From positions 1 to 8,175 of the forward strand of contig QKDV01000277.1 in NCBI GenBank assembly GCA_003251955.1: DNA of 8,175 bases. Direction: 5' to 3'. The first letter of the stretch is position 1; every line of letters starts with the position of its first letter. Origin of the DNA: Methanospirillum hungatei. Its GTDB lineage: Archaea; Halobacteriota; Methanomicrobia; Methanomicrobiales; Methanospirillaceae. Both the position numbers and the translations under genes were made by a program. Shown piece after piece: positions 1-6,116 of this stretch. Below the pieces are notes generated by a model. The model saw only the letters and a list, made by a program, of their open reading frames with translations, was not told the origin of the DNA and did no database searches.

Positions 1-1
1 G

Positions 2-151
2 GGAATTGCTGTCCCATCAACGGTTAGTATTAGAGGCAGGAATTACCTCCACGTTGCGATTACCAATCATCGCAGCAGGAGGGAGGATTTCGATCTCCTG
101 ATAAAGGAAGTAATCAGGATTGGCGATGAACTTTTGACAAAAAACCATTAA
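2..151 (+). CDS. PLP-dependent amino-acid decarboxylase, C-terminal fragment (cut by window start)
   Basis: An open frame runs from base 2 to a TAA at 149-151 and gives 49 residues. The stretch includes LHVAITNHRSRREDFDLL followed by a helix ending IGDELL. This 'R.A.TNHR(S/T)R.EDFD.L...V..IG' ending is typical of the C-terminus of group II pyridoxal-phosphate decarboxylases (aromatic-L-amino-acid decarboxylase/glutamate decarboxylase superfamily). The Lys that binds PLP lies further upstream, outside the window, so the substrate cannot be named. The family removes the alpha-carboxylate of an amino acid in the cytoplasm. It converges with the solute-binding protein gene on the other strand, with 40 bp between the stops. 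The family call rests on the tail alone. MfnA-type tyrosine decarboxylase is less likely because that family ends differently. Confidence 0.72.
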   Translation, partial: GIAVPSTVSIRGRNYLHVAITNHRSRREDFDLLIKEVIRIGDELLTKNH

Positions 152-166
152 AATCCTAATCAGATT

Positions 167-173
167 AAAAAAA
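167..173 (-). terminator. oligo-T terminator of the solute-binding protein gene
   Basis: Read on the minus strand, a run of seven T lies about 20 nt after the TAA at 192-194. Archaeal transcription commonly ends at such oligo-T stretches without a strong hairpin. Just beyond it is the small dyad TAATCAGATTA (158-168). No comparable T-run is visible on the plus strand for the decarboxylase. Confidence 0.45.
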
Positions 174-191
174 GGAAAGATGGAACTTTAA

Positions 192-1034
192 TTAACTCTG
201 ACCTGATTTGATAGGTTCAGAGGAGACATATTTTTCGATAATCGAATCATATATGCTGGCCCCTGTTTTATCCTTTTGTTGCTTCAGGTCATCAAGAGCG
301 TTTTGGTAAGAACTGACAATAGTATCCGGAATATCTTTGCTAAAGGCATAGTAGATTCCAACTTCTTCAAGAGGGAAAACTGCGGTGAATGAATTATCAT
401 TACCGGTGATCTCCTTGATATAATACTGACCGGTTATTTCAGGATATACCCAGAGATCTATCATGTTCCCTTCTGTCAACGAGATAAGTTCAGAAATGTT
501 TTCTGCTTTGACTAACTGGCTCTCTTCCACTCCATCAGCAAGAAGCTGAGCAATTGAAGCATCACCAGTTATGACTCCTATGTTTAGATCCTTCAGATCA
601 TCGGATGTCTCTACTGTGATGTTTGATTCATTAGGGGCAAAAAGAACATACCGTTCAATTGAGATCGGCCCAACCCATTTGAAAAGATCTTCCCGTTCAG
701 GAATACGTGCTGTTGAGAAGATAACACCATCTGTTCCATTAAGGACAGCCCCGTATCCTTCCTCCCAAGGAACTATTTGAACCATATCTCGTGAAAAACT
801 GGAGCCGGTTTTATTACTGATCTCTTCAAGAATATCAATAGAAAATCCGTTCAAAGCCCCATTTTCGAGATAATTGTAGGGAGGGAGTTGTTCGGTGTAG
901 AAGGTCAGGTTATCTGCCTTATCCGCAGTTAATACAGGGGAAACTGTATCCTCTGAGAGTACCCCGGGAATAAGCACAGATCCTGCGAGTGCCACCACGA
1001 GGACAAGATAAAGAAATGGTAGATTGCGAGACAT
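192..1034 (-). CDS. Secreted family-3 solute-binding protein (amino-acid-type, SBP_bac_3 fold)
   Basis: The protein has 280 residues. Residues 6-26 form a hydrophobic signal or anchor segment after an MSRN start. The binding-protein fold covers roughly residues 42-265. It opens with LTFYTEQLPPYNYLENGALNGFS, followed by an acidic-helix segment (DILEEI). The signature VIFSTARIPERE (104-115) is followed by LFKWVGPI. Arg114 aligns with the family arginine that usually grips the ligand carboxylate. There is no cysteine in the whole protein, so it has no lipobox, and it is probably released or held by an uncleaved N-terminal helix. No permease or ATPase gene is adjacent, so it may serve a distant ABC transporter or act in sensing; the ligand cannot be predicted. 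The ATG start is supported by the signal peptide immediately after it and by a TATA box placed for a leaderless mRNA. Confidence 0.85.
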   Translation of the reverse strand: MSRNLPFLYLVLVVALAGSVLIPGVLSEDTVSPVLTADKADNLTFYTEQLPPYNYLENGALNGFSIDILEEISNKTGSSFSRDMVQIVPWEEGYGAVLNGTDGVIFSTARIPEREDLFKWVGPISIERYVLFAPNESNITVETSDDLKDLNIGVITGDASIAQLLADGVEESQLVKAENISELISLTEGNMIDLWVYPEITGQYYIKEITGNDNSFTAVFPLEEVGIYYAFSKDIPDTIVSSYQNALDDLKQQKDKTGASIYDSIIEKYVSSEPIKSGQS

Positions 1035-1052
1035 AAGAGAAGTTGTGTATGA

Positions 1053-1062
1053 AAAATATAAA
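1053..1062 (-). promoter_or_regulatory. TATA box of the solute-binding protein gene, near-leaderless spacing
   Basis: The minus strand reads TTTATATTTT, close to the archaeal TATA consensus. Its centre is about 23-24 nt upstream of the A of the ATG at 1034. Archaeal start sites lie about 25 nt after the TATA centre, so transcription would begin at or next to the start codon. There is also no Shine-Dalgarno match just before the ATG, which fits a leaderless transcript. The purine-rich BRE is not obvious. Confidence 0.5.
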
Positions 1063-1268
1063 GAAGATTAAGTTTTATTCCACTTATACTAAAGAGAGAG
1101 ATGAAGGAGAGAATGACGAAATAAAAGCCATAGTATGCGCAATTTATAATTCATAACTACAAACACCCGATACATACATAATCCATATGAAGTAACGTCA
1201 ATAACCCATGGAAATAAGGTATCCTCATATGACTCTGCAGACAATAATCTGAGAAACGGAAGATTTAC

Positions 1269-1811
1269 GTGAAAGTGATCAAGATTCCATCAATCCTCTC
1301 AAGTGTCATCATTACTGCACTTACAGGCATCGATATGATGGAATTTACCAGAATCTCCCATTGTCATTATTGTAAAGGCCCGGTCAGATTTCATGATGTC
1401 AGGGCAAAACGGTTTGCATCGGTCATAGAGAACGAACAGAAGCGAACCATCACCATCAGAGTCCATCGCTTTTACTGCAGGGACTGCGGAAAACTCTGTT
1501 ATGCACAGGCTCCGTTCTACCCGAACACCAAGTTCGGAGCACCGGTAGCAGATTTATGTATGACTCTTGCCCGTGATCATCCTTTCAACCACACCGCAAA
1601 GATACTCCAGACAATAGGAGTCGTGGTTGACAGAGGAACTATACGCAATTTTTCCGGACATGATCTCCCGCCTGTTAGTTATGCAAAGATATACGGGCTG
1701 CCCATTCCTCTCTCAATCTGCTACCTGTCAGACCTCTTCTCACGGAAAAAATGGAACTTTGAGGTGACAGAAGAGGATGTGTTAGAAGTCTGTGGTTTCC
1801 CGCCCAGGTAA
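1269..1811 (+). CDS. Orphan zinc-ribbon/helix-turn-helix protein, transposase-like N-terminal architecture, function unknown
   Basis: The protein has 180 residues from a GTG start; an in-frame TAA lies at 1245-1247. Another possible start is the ATG at 1335 (Met23), because the first 22 residues are hydrophobic and not part of the motif, and ribosome-binding matches are weak at both. Residues 32-35 (CHYC) and 70-73 (CRDC) make a CxxC-x34-CxxC zinc ribbon with a basic strand region between. Residues about 95-129 (LCMTLARDHPFNHTAKILQ and the following DRGTIRNF) look like a helix-turn-helix. This ribbon-then-HTH order is seen at the N-terminus of ISL3-like transposases. No DDE catalytic domain follows, and the reading frame ends cleanly, 27 bp from the convergent fdhB stop. 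I saw no flanking inverted repeats. It could be a stand-alone regulator descended from a transposase, a truncated element, or a lineage-specific family. Confidence 0.6.
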   Translation: MKVIKIPSILSSVIITALTGIDMMEFTRISHCHYCKGPVRFHDVRAKRFASVIENEQKRTITIRVHRFYCRDCGKLCYAQAPFYPNTKFGAPVADLCMTLARDHPFNHTAKILQTIGVVVDRGTIRNFSGHDLPPVSYAKIYGLPIPLSICYLSDLFSRKKWNFEVTEEDVLEVCGFPPR

Positions 1812-1823
1812 TACTAGTCTGGG
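1803..1823. other. Weak inverted repeat between convergent gene ends
   Basis: CCCAG (1803-1807) and CTGGG (1819-1823) can form a 5-bp stem with an 11-nt loop across the stop codon of the zinc-ribbon gene. A competing 6-bp pairing exists between CCCAGG (1803-1808) and CCTGGG (1845-1850). Neither is followed by a T-run on either strand, so terminator function for this 27-bp convergent gap is uncertain. Confidence 0.25.
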
Positions 1824-1838
1824 CCGTAACTCTAGCGC

Positions 1839-3086
1839 CTAAAACCTGGGTTCACGAAAGAGCTCAACCATCTTGTCGAAGTTGTCACCATAGTTGTGTT
1901 CCCACTCCTCAAGCTCGTTCACCTTTGCCACAACAGGCATTCCTGCATGTTCACCGGGATGATATCCGAACATCACCTCAAGTTCAGCCTGAAGTGCATG
2001 CATGAAAAGTGAGTTCGGGATCTCCATCGGGCATCGGTCTTCACATTGTCCGCAGTTAATACATGAGTCTGCAATATGGGAGACTCTGATCAGGTGGAAC
2101 ATAAAAGGTGGAGGAATTTGCCCGGGTTTGACAAGCCAGGGCTTTTTTATCCTACAGTCTTCGCAGATACAGAGTGGACAGGCCTCAGTGCACTGGTAAC
2201 ATTTGATACATCTGGACATATCAAGCATCATTCGCTCAAGTATCCCTTCACCTGAACGGATACTTGTAAACTGGGCATTCCGGTTCGCAAGACTGACGGT
2301 CTGCATCGCAGTTTCAACACGCTTGCGAACCATAACACCACGGGGATCGGCAGGTTCGAGTGTGACCTTCCCATCCTGTGCAGCATTCTGGACAAACTCT
2401 CCACCCCTCCTGCTACAGATCTCTACAAAGGTTGCATTCTCCGAATAGTCCCCAATGACCCCCCAGTTCCCACAAACCAGATCGCATTGTCTGGGAATCC
2501 GGGTATGACAACGCTGGCAACAGAGACGGCGACCATACCCACTCTGTTCAATCTCCTCGATTGGAATCCCAACTACTTCTTTACCGGTCCGGACTATGCA
2601 TTTCCCTCCGGTAATGGATATGCTCTGTACCTGGTCAGGATCAAGACCAAACTTCCCGGTTATCATCCTTCTGGCCGTGACCGGGTGGATGGTTCCACTA
2701 CAATTCAACCCGATTAGGACGAGATTCTCAAGATCAAACTGGTGTCTTTTGGCAAGCTCAATGATCGCCTTTGCTTCACATCCCTTCACCACTGCTGCTA
2801 CGCGTTTTCCAACATTACTCTGAAGATATTTGAGGAGAAACTTTGCAGAGAGGAGTGTTCCACAGTAAAGAGAGCCTGCACTTGTATACAGTTCATCAGG
2901 GTCGGTGAGGATCTCCATCCCGGCATCGTAAACATCGGCACCCTGCCTTACCACTGCTACAGCATCAACAGTGCCTGACGAGAGGAGATATGATAGAAGA
3001 CCAGTGACAAAACCTCCGGAAGTGCCCCTTTCCCTGATAACAGGATCACAGGCCCATCCATACAGCATCTCCCCGGGACGTATCAC
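1839..3086 (-). CDS. fdhB: F420-dependent formate dehydrogenase, beta subunit (FdhB/FrhB family)
   Basis: FdhB is the flavin and iron-sulfur subunit that takes electrons from FdhA and reduces coenzyme F420. In some methanogens it also docks on HdrA to feed heterodisulfide reductase directly. The protein has 415 residues, close to the usual length. The FrhB/FdhB N-terminal domain begins with RERGTSGGFVTGLL and continues to a conserved VKGCEAKAIIEL segment (100-111). A cysteine group at 189, 190, 193, 201 and 205 (CCQRC...CDLVC) fits the family cluster site. Two ferredoxin motifs lie near the C-terminus: CIKCYQCTEACP (293-304) and CINCGQCEDRCP (342-353), with extra cysteines at 306, 308 and 311. 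The start is a GTG that overlaps the fdhA stop as GTGA. A GGTGA Shine-Dalgarno (plus-strand 3093-3097) sits 6 nt upstream, so translation is probably coupled. FrhB of F420-reducing hydrogenase is a paralogue, but the pairing with fdhA settles the call. Confidence 0.93.
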   Translation of the reverse strand: MIRPGEMLYGWACDPVIRERGTSGGFVTGLLSYLLSSGTVDAVAVVRQGADVYDAGMEILTDPDELYTSAGSLYCGTLLSAKFLLKYLQSNVGKRVAAVVKGCEAKAIIELAKRHQFDLENLVLIGLNCSGTIHPVTARRMITGKFGLDPDQVQSISITGGKCIVRTGKEVVGIPIEEIEQSGYGRRLCCQRCHTRIPRQCDLVCGNWGVIGDYSENATFVEICSRRGGEFVQNAAQDGKVTLEPADPRGVMVRKRVETAMQTVSLANRNAQFTSIRSGEGILERMMLDMSRCIKCYQCTEACPLCICEDCRIKKPWLVKPGQIPPPFMFHLIRVSHIADSCINCGQCEDRCPMEIPNSLFMHALQAELEVMFGYHPGEHAGMPVVAKVNELEEWEHNYGDNFDKMVELFREPRF

Positions 3087-5152
3087 GCCAGCTCACCGGT
3101 ATACTTCTCGATCTTAACAGCAGCCACCTTGTATTCCGACATCCTGCAGAGGGAATCCGATGAGTCTGTCTGGCAACTTGTAGCACGTTCAATGAAATGG
3201 AATGGCATGAAGGTCATGCCTTTCTTGATATCCCTGACCACCCTGGCCTTACAAACAAGTCCTCCCCTTCTGAATGAGACCTTGATCATATCACCGGTTC
3301 TGATCTTGAGCTTGGCGGCATCTTCCGGATGTATCTCCAGGTATCCTTCATTGACCTCGTCGTTCAGGTTCTTACACCTGCGAGTCATGGAACCGGCATG
3401 CCAGTGCCAGATAATCCTGCCCGTAGTAAGTCTGAATGGGTACTTATTGTCCGGTAGATCTGACGGCTCTTTCCAGTCTACAGGGAGAAAGGCACCTTTC
3501 CCGTCCGGTGTAAAGAATCTGTTATGGTACAAGACAGGTGTGCCGGGATGCCCAGGTTCAGGACATGGCCAGCAGACTCCTTCAGGTCTGCCAACCAATT
3601 CCCATGTCATCCCCCTATACTGGGGAATTACAGTGCAGATCTCATTAAAAACATCCCTTGCCTGTCGGTATGGGAACTGATCACCATACCCCATCCGGGT
3701 GGCAAGAAGCGAGAGGATTTCTGAGTCAGGCTTTGCTTCACCGGGAGGCAAAACAGCCTGCCTTATTCGCTGTACTCTACGTTCGGTGTTGGTTTGAGTC
3801 CCTTCCTTCTCTGCCCAGCATGCAGCAGGAAGAACCACATCTGCATGCTGACAAGTTTCTGTGAAGAAGATATCCTGAACAACCAGAAACTCAAGGTTCT
3901 TAATCCCCTCTTGCACGGATACAAGATCGGGTTCAGAGACCAGTGGGTTCTCACCGATGAGATACATGGCCTTGATCTCATGAGTGTCAGCCTTGAGGTG
4001 TTCAAACAGGGTGCTGATGTCATACCCATCCTTAGGTTCACAGATTCCGTCTGGGAATCCCCACTGCCTGGCAAGATTCCTATGTGCAGAACCGTCCGTG
4101 ACACGGGTATACCCCGGGTACTGGGTAGGAATACAGCCGACATCGCAAGCCCCTTGCACGTTATTCTGGCCACGGAGGGCATTGACCCCGGTCCCGGGTC
4201 TGCCGATATTGCCGGTCAGCATCATCAGGTTAGCAATAGACTTGACATTGTCAACCCCGGTATTCTGCTGGGTAATCCCCATTGCATAGAGAATGGTGCA
4301 TCGCTCTGCTGTCCCAATCCATTCGGCAGTTGTCTTGATTAGGTCGGGATCAACACCACAGAGGTTACCTGCCACTTCAGGTTCGTATCGTTTCTGGAGT
4401 ACAACCTTTCTCAGGGCTTCATAATTGGCAGTTCGTTCCTTTATGAACTGCTGATCCTCCCATCCGTTCCTGATGATCTCGCCCATAATGCTGTTAAGCA
4501 GAAGAACATCAGAGCCCCTGTAAAACTGAATGAATAGATCAGCCTGAATAGCAGTTGCTGTGTGACGTGGATCGGCATAGATAAGTCGTGCTCCTCTGGT
4601 CCGGGCCCGGATTATCTGTCTCCCAACAAGAGGATGTTGCTCAAACGTGTTACTCCCAAGACAGAAGATGCAATCCGCTTCCCCGATATCCGGAATGGAG
4701 TTGGTCATTGCACTTCCACCAAATGCGAGTGAAAGTCCGGTCATGGTAGCAGAGTGGCAGAGCCTGGCACAGTGATCAATATGTCTGGTCTTCAGGACTC
4801 CTCTGGCAAACTTCATAGCCAGATAATTATCCTCATTAGAGGTTCTTGCAGACGAGAGGACTGCTATTTCATCAGGTTTAAAACTGGAGAACTCTTTTGC
4901 AACAAGATTTAAAGCCGCATCCCAGTCAGCCTCATAGAAGATATCACCACGTCTGATCAAAGGTTTCCTGAGCCGGTCAGGGCTGTGAATAAACTGGTGA
5001 CAGTATGTTCCCTTCGGACAGATCCGTCCCTCATTTACTGGTGATCTATAGTATGGAGCAGTACCAGTGACTTTCCCATCCTGGACGATCAGGTTGAGTG
5101 AACAGCCGGTACCACAATAGGGACAGGTCGTGGTTGTCTGAGAGAACGACAT
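3083..5152 (-). CDS. fdhA: F420-dependent formate dehydrogenase, catalytic alpha subunit (W/Mo-bis-pterin)
   Basis: FdhA oxidises formate to CO2 in the cytoplasm at a tungsten- or molybdenum-bis(pyranopterin) centre and passes electrons to FdhB. From the chosen ATG it has 689 residues, typical of the family. The N-terminal [4Fe-4S] site is CPYCGTGC plus CPKG (Cys10, 13, 17, 45). The catalytic segment DHCARLCHSATMTGL has Cys132-His133; many formate dehydrogenases carry selenocysteine here, so this is a cysteine form. Downstream are the pterin-binding oxidoreductase domain (for example TGNIGRPGTGVNALRGQNNV), then a C-terminal molydopterin-dinucleotide-binding domain (RLTTGRIIWHWHAGSMTRR onwards). 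The frame stays open 48 codons upstream to a GTG at 5296, but that stretch lacks family similarity and contains a TATA box, so I start at the ATG at 5152, next to the iron-sulfur motif. A GGAT lies about 10 nt upstream as a weak ribosome site. It is the first gene of fdhA-fdhB. Confidence 0.94.
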   Translation of the reverse strand: MSFSQTTTTCPYCGTGCSLNLIVQDGKVTGTAPYYRSPVNEGRICPKGTYCHQFIHSPDRLRKPLIRRGDIFYEADWDAALNLVAKEFSSFKPDEIAVLSSARTSNEDNYLAMKFARGVLKTRHIDHCARLCHSATMTGLSLAFGGSAMTNSIPDIGEADCIFCLGSNTFEQHPLVGRQIIRARTRGARLIYADPRHTATAIQADLFIQFYRGSDVLLLNSIMGEIIRNGWEDQQFIKERTANYEALRKVVLQKRYEPEVAGNLCGVDPDLIKTTAEWIGTAERCTILYAMGITQQNTGVDNVKSIANLMMLTGNIGRPGTGVNALRGQNNVQGACDVGCIPTQYPGYTRVTDGSAHRNLARQWGFPDGICEPKDGYDISTLFEHLKADTHEIKAMYLIGENPLVSEPDLVSVQEGIKNLEFLVVQDIFFTETCQHADVVLPAACWAEKEGTQTNTERRVQRIRQAVLPPGEAKPDSEILSLLATRMGYGDQFPYRQARDVFNEICTVIPQYRGMTWELVGRPEGVCWPCPEPGHPGTPVLYHNRFFTPDGKGAFLPVDWKEPSDLPDNKYPFRLTTGRIIWHWHAGSMTRRCKNLNDEVNEGYLEIHPEDAAKLKIRTGDMIKVSFRRGGLVCKARVVRDIKKGMTFMPFHFIERATSCQTDSSDSLCRMSEYKVAAVKIEKYTGELA

Positions 5153-5180
5153 GGATTCTATCCAGAATAGTGGGGAGCCG

Positions 5181-5194
5181 ATATAGTTATATGT
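5181..5194 (-). promoter_or_regulatory. Proximal TATA-like element upstream of fdhA
   Basis: The minus strand reads ACATATAACTATAT. Its centre is about 36 nt upstream of the fdhA ATG, which would put transcription start about 10 nt before the start codon. It competes with the distal TATA at 5245-5257; both may be used, or only one is real. Confidence 0.35.
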
Positions 5195-5244
5195 ATCAGC
5201 CGGGGGGTTGTCGTGATGATTACTGGTGGGTGATTCTTCCTGGG

Positions 5245-5257
5245 TTATTATATTTAA
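5245..5257 (-). promoter_or_regulatory. Distal TATA box of fdhAB
   Basis: The minus strand reads TTAAATATAATAA, a good archaeal TATA match. Transcription would start near 5226, giving a leader of roughly 75 nt before the ATG at 5152. A perfect palindrome lies about 30 bp further upstream (5274-5290), a common place for an archaeal activator or repressor. The position of this element inside the open frame upstream of fdhA argues against the longer start. Confidence 0.5.
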
Positions 5258-5273
5258 GCAGAATACCTGCAGA

Positions 5274-5290
5274 CACAGAAGATTTCTGTG
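5274..5290. promoter_or_regulatory. Perfect palindrome upstream of the fdhA TATA box, candidate operator
   Basis: CACAGAA-GAT-TTCTGTG is a perfect 7-bp inverted repeat with a 3-bp centre. Its midpoint is about 31 bp upstream of the midpoint of the distal fdhA TATA box. The size and symmetry fit a dimeric helix-turn-helix regulator. No bound regulator is known from this sequence. Confidence 0.45.
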
Positions 5291-5512
5291 CGGCACGCCA
5301 CCCCATCAACAACTCGGGCGCATGAAAAATGGGTCAATCAAGGCAATAATGGAGATGGAATTTTAAAATGAGGACCTATTATTGCACGCATTTTAAAAAA
5401 AACACTGCATTGGAGTTAAATTGCAACATGAGATCTTTAAAATCCAGAGATTAAGCCATGAAACCTTCAGATCACTCTAATTTCACACAATTTTTGATTT
5501 TTGAAAATTTTT

Positions 5513-5556
5513 ACTCGATGCGCACCGATAAAAACCGCGAGTGATTTTTATTTTTT
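5513..5556 (+). terminator. Hairpin followed by T-run, terminator-like, inside the divergent region
   Basis: ACTCG (5513-5517) and CGAGT (5538-5542) can pair as a 5-bp stem around a 20-nt loop. The plus strand then reads GATTTTTATTTTTT. This resembles the 3' end of a plus-strand transcript, but no gene precedes it. The stem is short and the surroundings are AT-rich, so chance is possible. Confidence 0.3.
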
Positions 5557-5586
5557 AAATTGCTCCTATAATTTTAGGTTTTTTTG

Positions 5587-5603
5587 TCTTCATTGAATGA
5601 AGA
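5587..5603. promoter_or_regulatory. Perfect 17-bp palindrome in the divergent region
   Basis: TCTTCATT-G-AATGAAGA is a perfect 8-bp inverted repeat around one base. It abuts the TATA-like AATTATAA (5603-5610). This may be a second operator, or part of a distal promoter giving a long leader to the fwdG operon. Confidence 0.4.
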
Positions 5604-5735
5604 ATTATAATGAACGATCATGATAGATACATTCAAGTGTGTAAATAATATCACTTATTTCAACGAGATGATCAAAAAAGAGTCATTTACATTTCCTTGA
5701 AAAATTGCAACGGAAATGCGGTTTAATTCAATACA

Positions 5736-5749
5736 TTTATCTATATTTT
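5736..5749 (+). promoter_or_regulatory. TATA box of the fwdG-fwdF-hdrC-hdrB cluster
   Basis: The sequence TTTATCTATATTTT lies about 60 nt upstream of the fwdG ATG. With standard archaeal spacing the transcript starts near 5768. Purine-rich bases (GGAAATGCGG, 5712-5721) are upstream but somewhat too far for an ideal BRE. Confidence 0.5.
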
Positions 5750-5767
5750 CCTACAACCTTTGTGCAG

Positions 5768-5782
5768 TCGATTTTCAATCGA
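5768..5782. promoter_or_regulatory. Palindrome at the predicted start site of the fwdG operon
   Basis: TCGATT-TTC-AATCGA is a perfect 6-bp inverted repeat with a 3-bp centre, extended by one G-T pair. It begins at the predicted transcription start. It could be a repressor operator overlapping the start site, or a 5' hairpin at the tip of the mRNA. It ends 19 nt before the ATG and leaves the GGTG ribosome site (5790-5793) free. Confidence 0.45.
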
Positions 5783-5801
5783 TCAGGCTGGTGCGTAAGA
5801 T

Positions 5802-6059
5802 ATGGCATTTGCAGTACATGTGAACATTGAGCGATGCTCCGGCTGTAACAATTGTGTGGTGGCATGTCCGGTCAATGCGCTGGAACTCAACACAGTAAAT
5901 CCTGCTACGACTGATAAGATTTATAAAGTCATAAACGGCGATGCAATAATTCTTGATGTGAATCATGAACTTTGCGCCGGATGTGGGATTTGCGTTGATG
6001 CATGCCCGTACGATGTGATTCAGCTGTCAGGACAAACGCCAGATAAGGCATTCGCCTGA
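5802..6059 (+). CDS. fwdG: Two-cluster ferredoxin, FwdG/FmdG-like subunit of formylmethanofuran dehydrogenase
   Basis: The protein has 85 residues and carries two [4Fe-4S] motifs: CSGCNNCVVACP (Cys12, 15, 18, 22) and CAGCGICVDACP (Cys58, 61, 64, 68). About 35 residues lie between them, with VINGDAIILDV just before the second motif. The long spacer, the ACPVNAL segment and the total length match FwdG/FmdG better than ordinary 2[4Fe-4S] ferredoxins, where the spacer is shorter. In that complex FwdG relays low-potential electrons between polyferredoxin FwdF and the catalytic FwdB. A GGTG ribosome site lies 8 nt before the ATG. It is the first gene of its cluster, 57 bp before fwdF. The sequence cannot say whether the enzyme uses tungsten (fwd) or molybdenum (fmd). 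A free ferredoxin remains an alternative. Confidence 0.72.
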   Translation: MAFAVHVNIERCSGCNNCVVACPVNALELNTVNPATTDKIYKVINGDAIILDVNHELCAGCGICVDACPYDVIQLSGQTPDKAFA

Positions 6060-6072
6060 GGCAAGTCCAGAG

Positions 6073-6080
6073 TTATAATT
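6073..6080 (+). promoter_or_regulatory. Possible internal TATA element before fwdF
   Basis: TTATAATT occurs in the 57-bp gap between fwdG and fwdF. It would place a start near 6102, about 15 nt before the fwdF ATG. This could add transcripts of fwdF-hdrCB, but a single 8-bp match is weak support. Confidence 0.25.
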
Positions 6081-6116
6081 CAGAACCGAAATCGTGAACA
6101 CTTACGAGGTATCTTA

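Larger units (their letters stand above)
5153..5801. other. 649-bp divergent intergenic regulatory region
   Basis: This region separates the fdhAB operon from the fwdG-fwdF-hdrC-hdrB cluster, which point away from each other. It is clearly more AT-rich than the flanking genes, especially 5340-5760. It holds candidate TATA boxes for both directions, three perfect palindromes (5274-5290, 5587-5603, 5768-5782), a hairpin with a T-run at 5513-5556, and the 10-nt direct repeat AAATTGCAAC at 5418-5427 and 5702-5711. I see no tRNA and no credible protein gene. The length is far more than two minimal archaeal promoters need, so long leaders, several regulator sites or a small RNA are possible. Confidence 0.7.

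Noticed and set aside
1101..1252. Very short ORFs of seven codons upstream of the zinc-ribbon gene (for example ATG at 1229)
   Set aside because: They are too short, lie in another frame and have no supporting ribosome site, so neither a leader peptide nor a frameshifted gene start is supported.
1035..1850. Complete insertion sequence around the zinc-ribbon gene
   Set aside because: I found no terminal inverted repeats, target-site duplication or DDE catalytic region, so only the gene itself is reported.
3763..4342. Long open frames on both strands inside fdhA
   Set aside because: They overlap the conserved FdhA catalytic and pterin-binding domains in other frames and show no domain similarity of their own.
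5368..5454. 28-codon plus-strand ORF (ATG to TAA) upstream of the hairpin at 5513
   Set aside because: It is short, lies in AT-rich DNA, has no recognisable motif and only a poorly spaced GGAGATG upstream. It is not better than chance without transcript or peptide data.
5297..5801. CRISPR array or tRNA in the AT-rich divergent region
   Set aside because: There are no regularly spaced repeats and no cloverleaf-compatible sequence; the repeated TTTTAAAA strings are low-complexity DNA.
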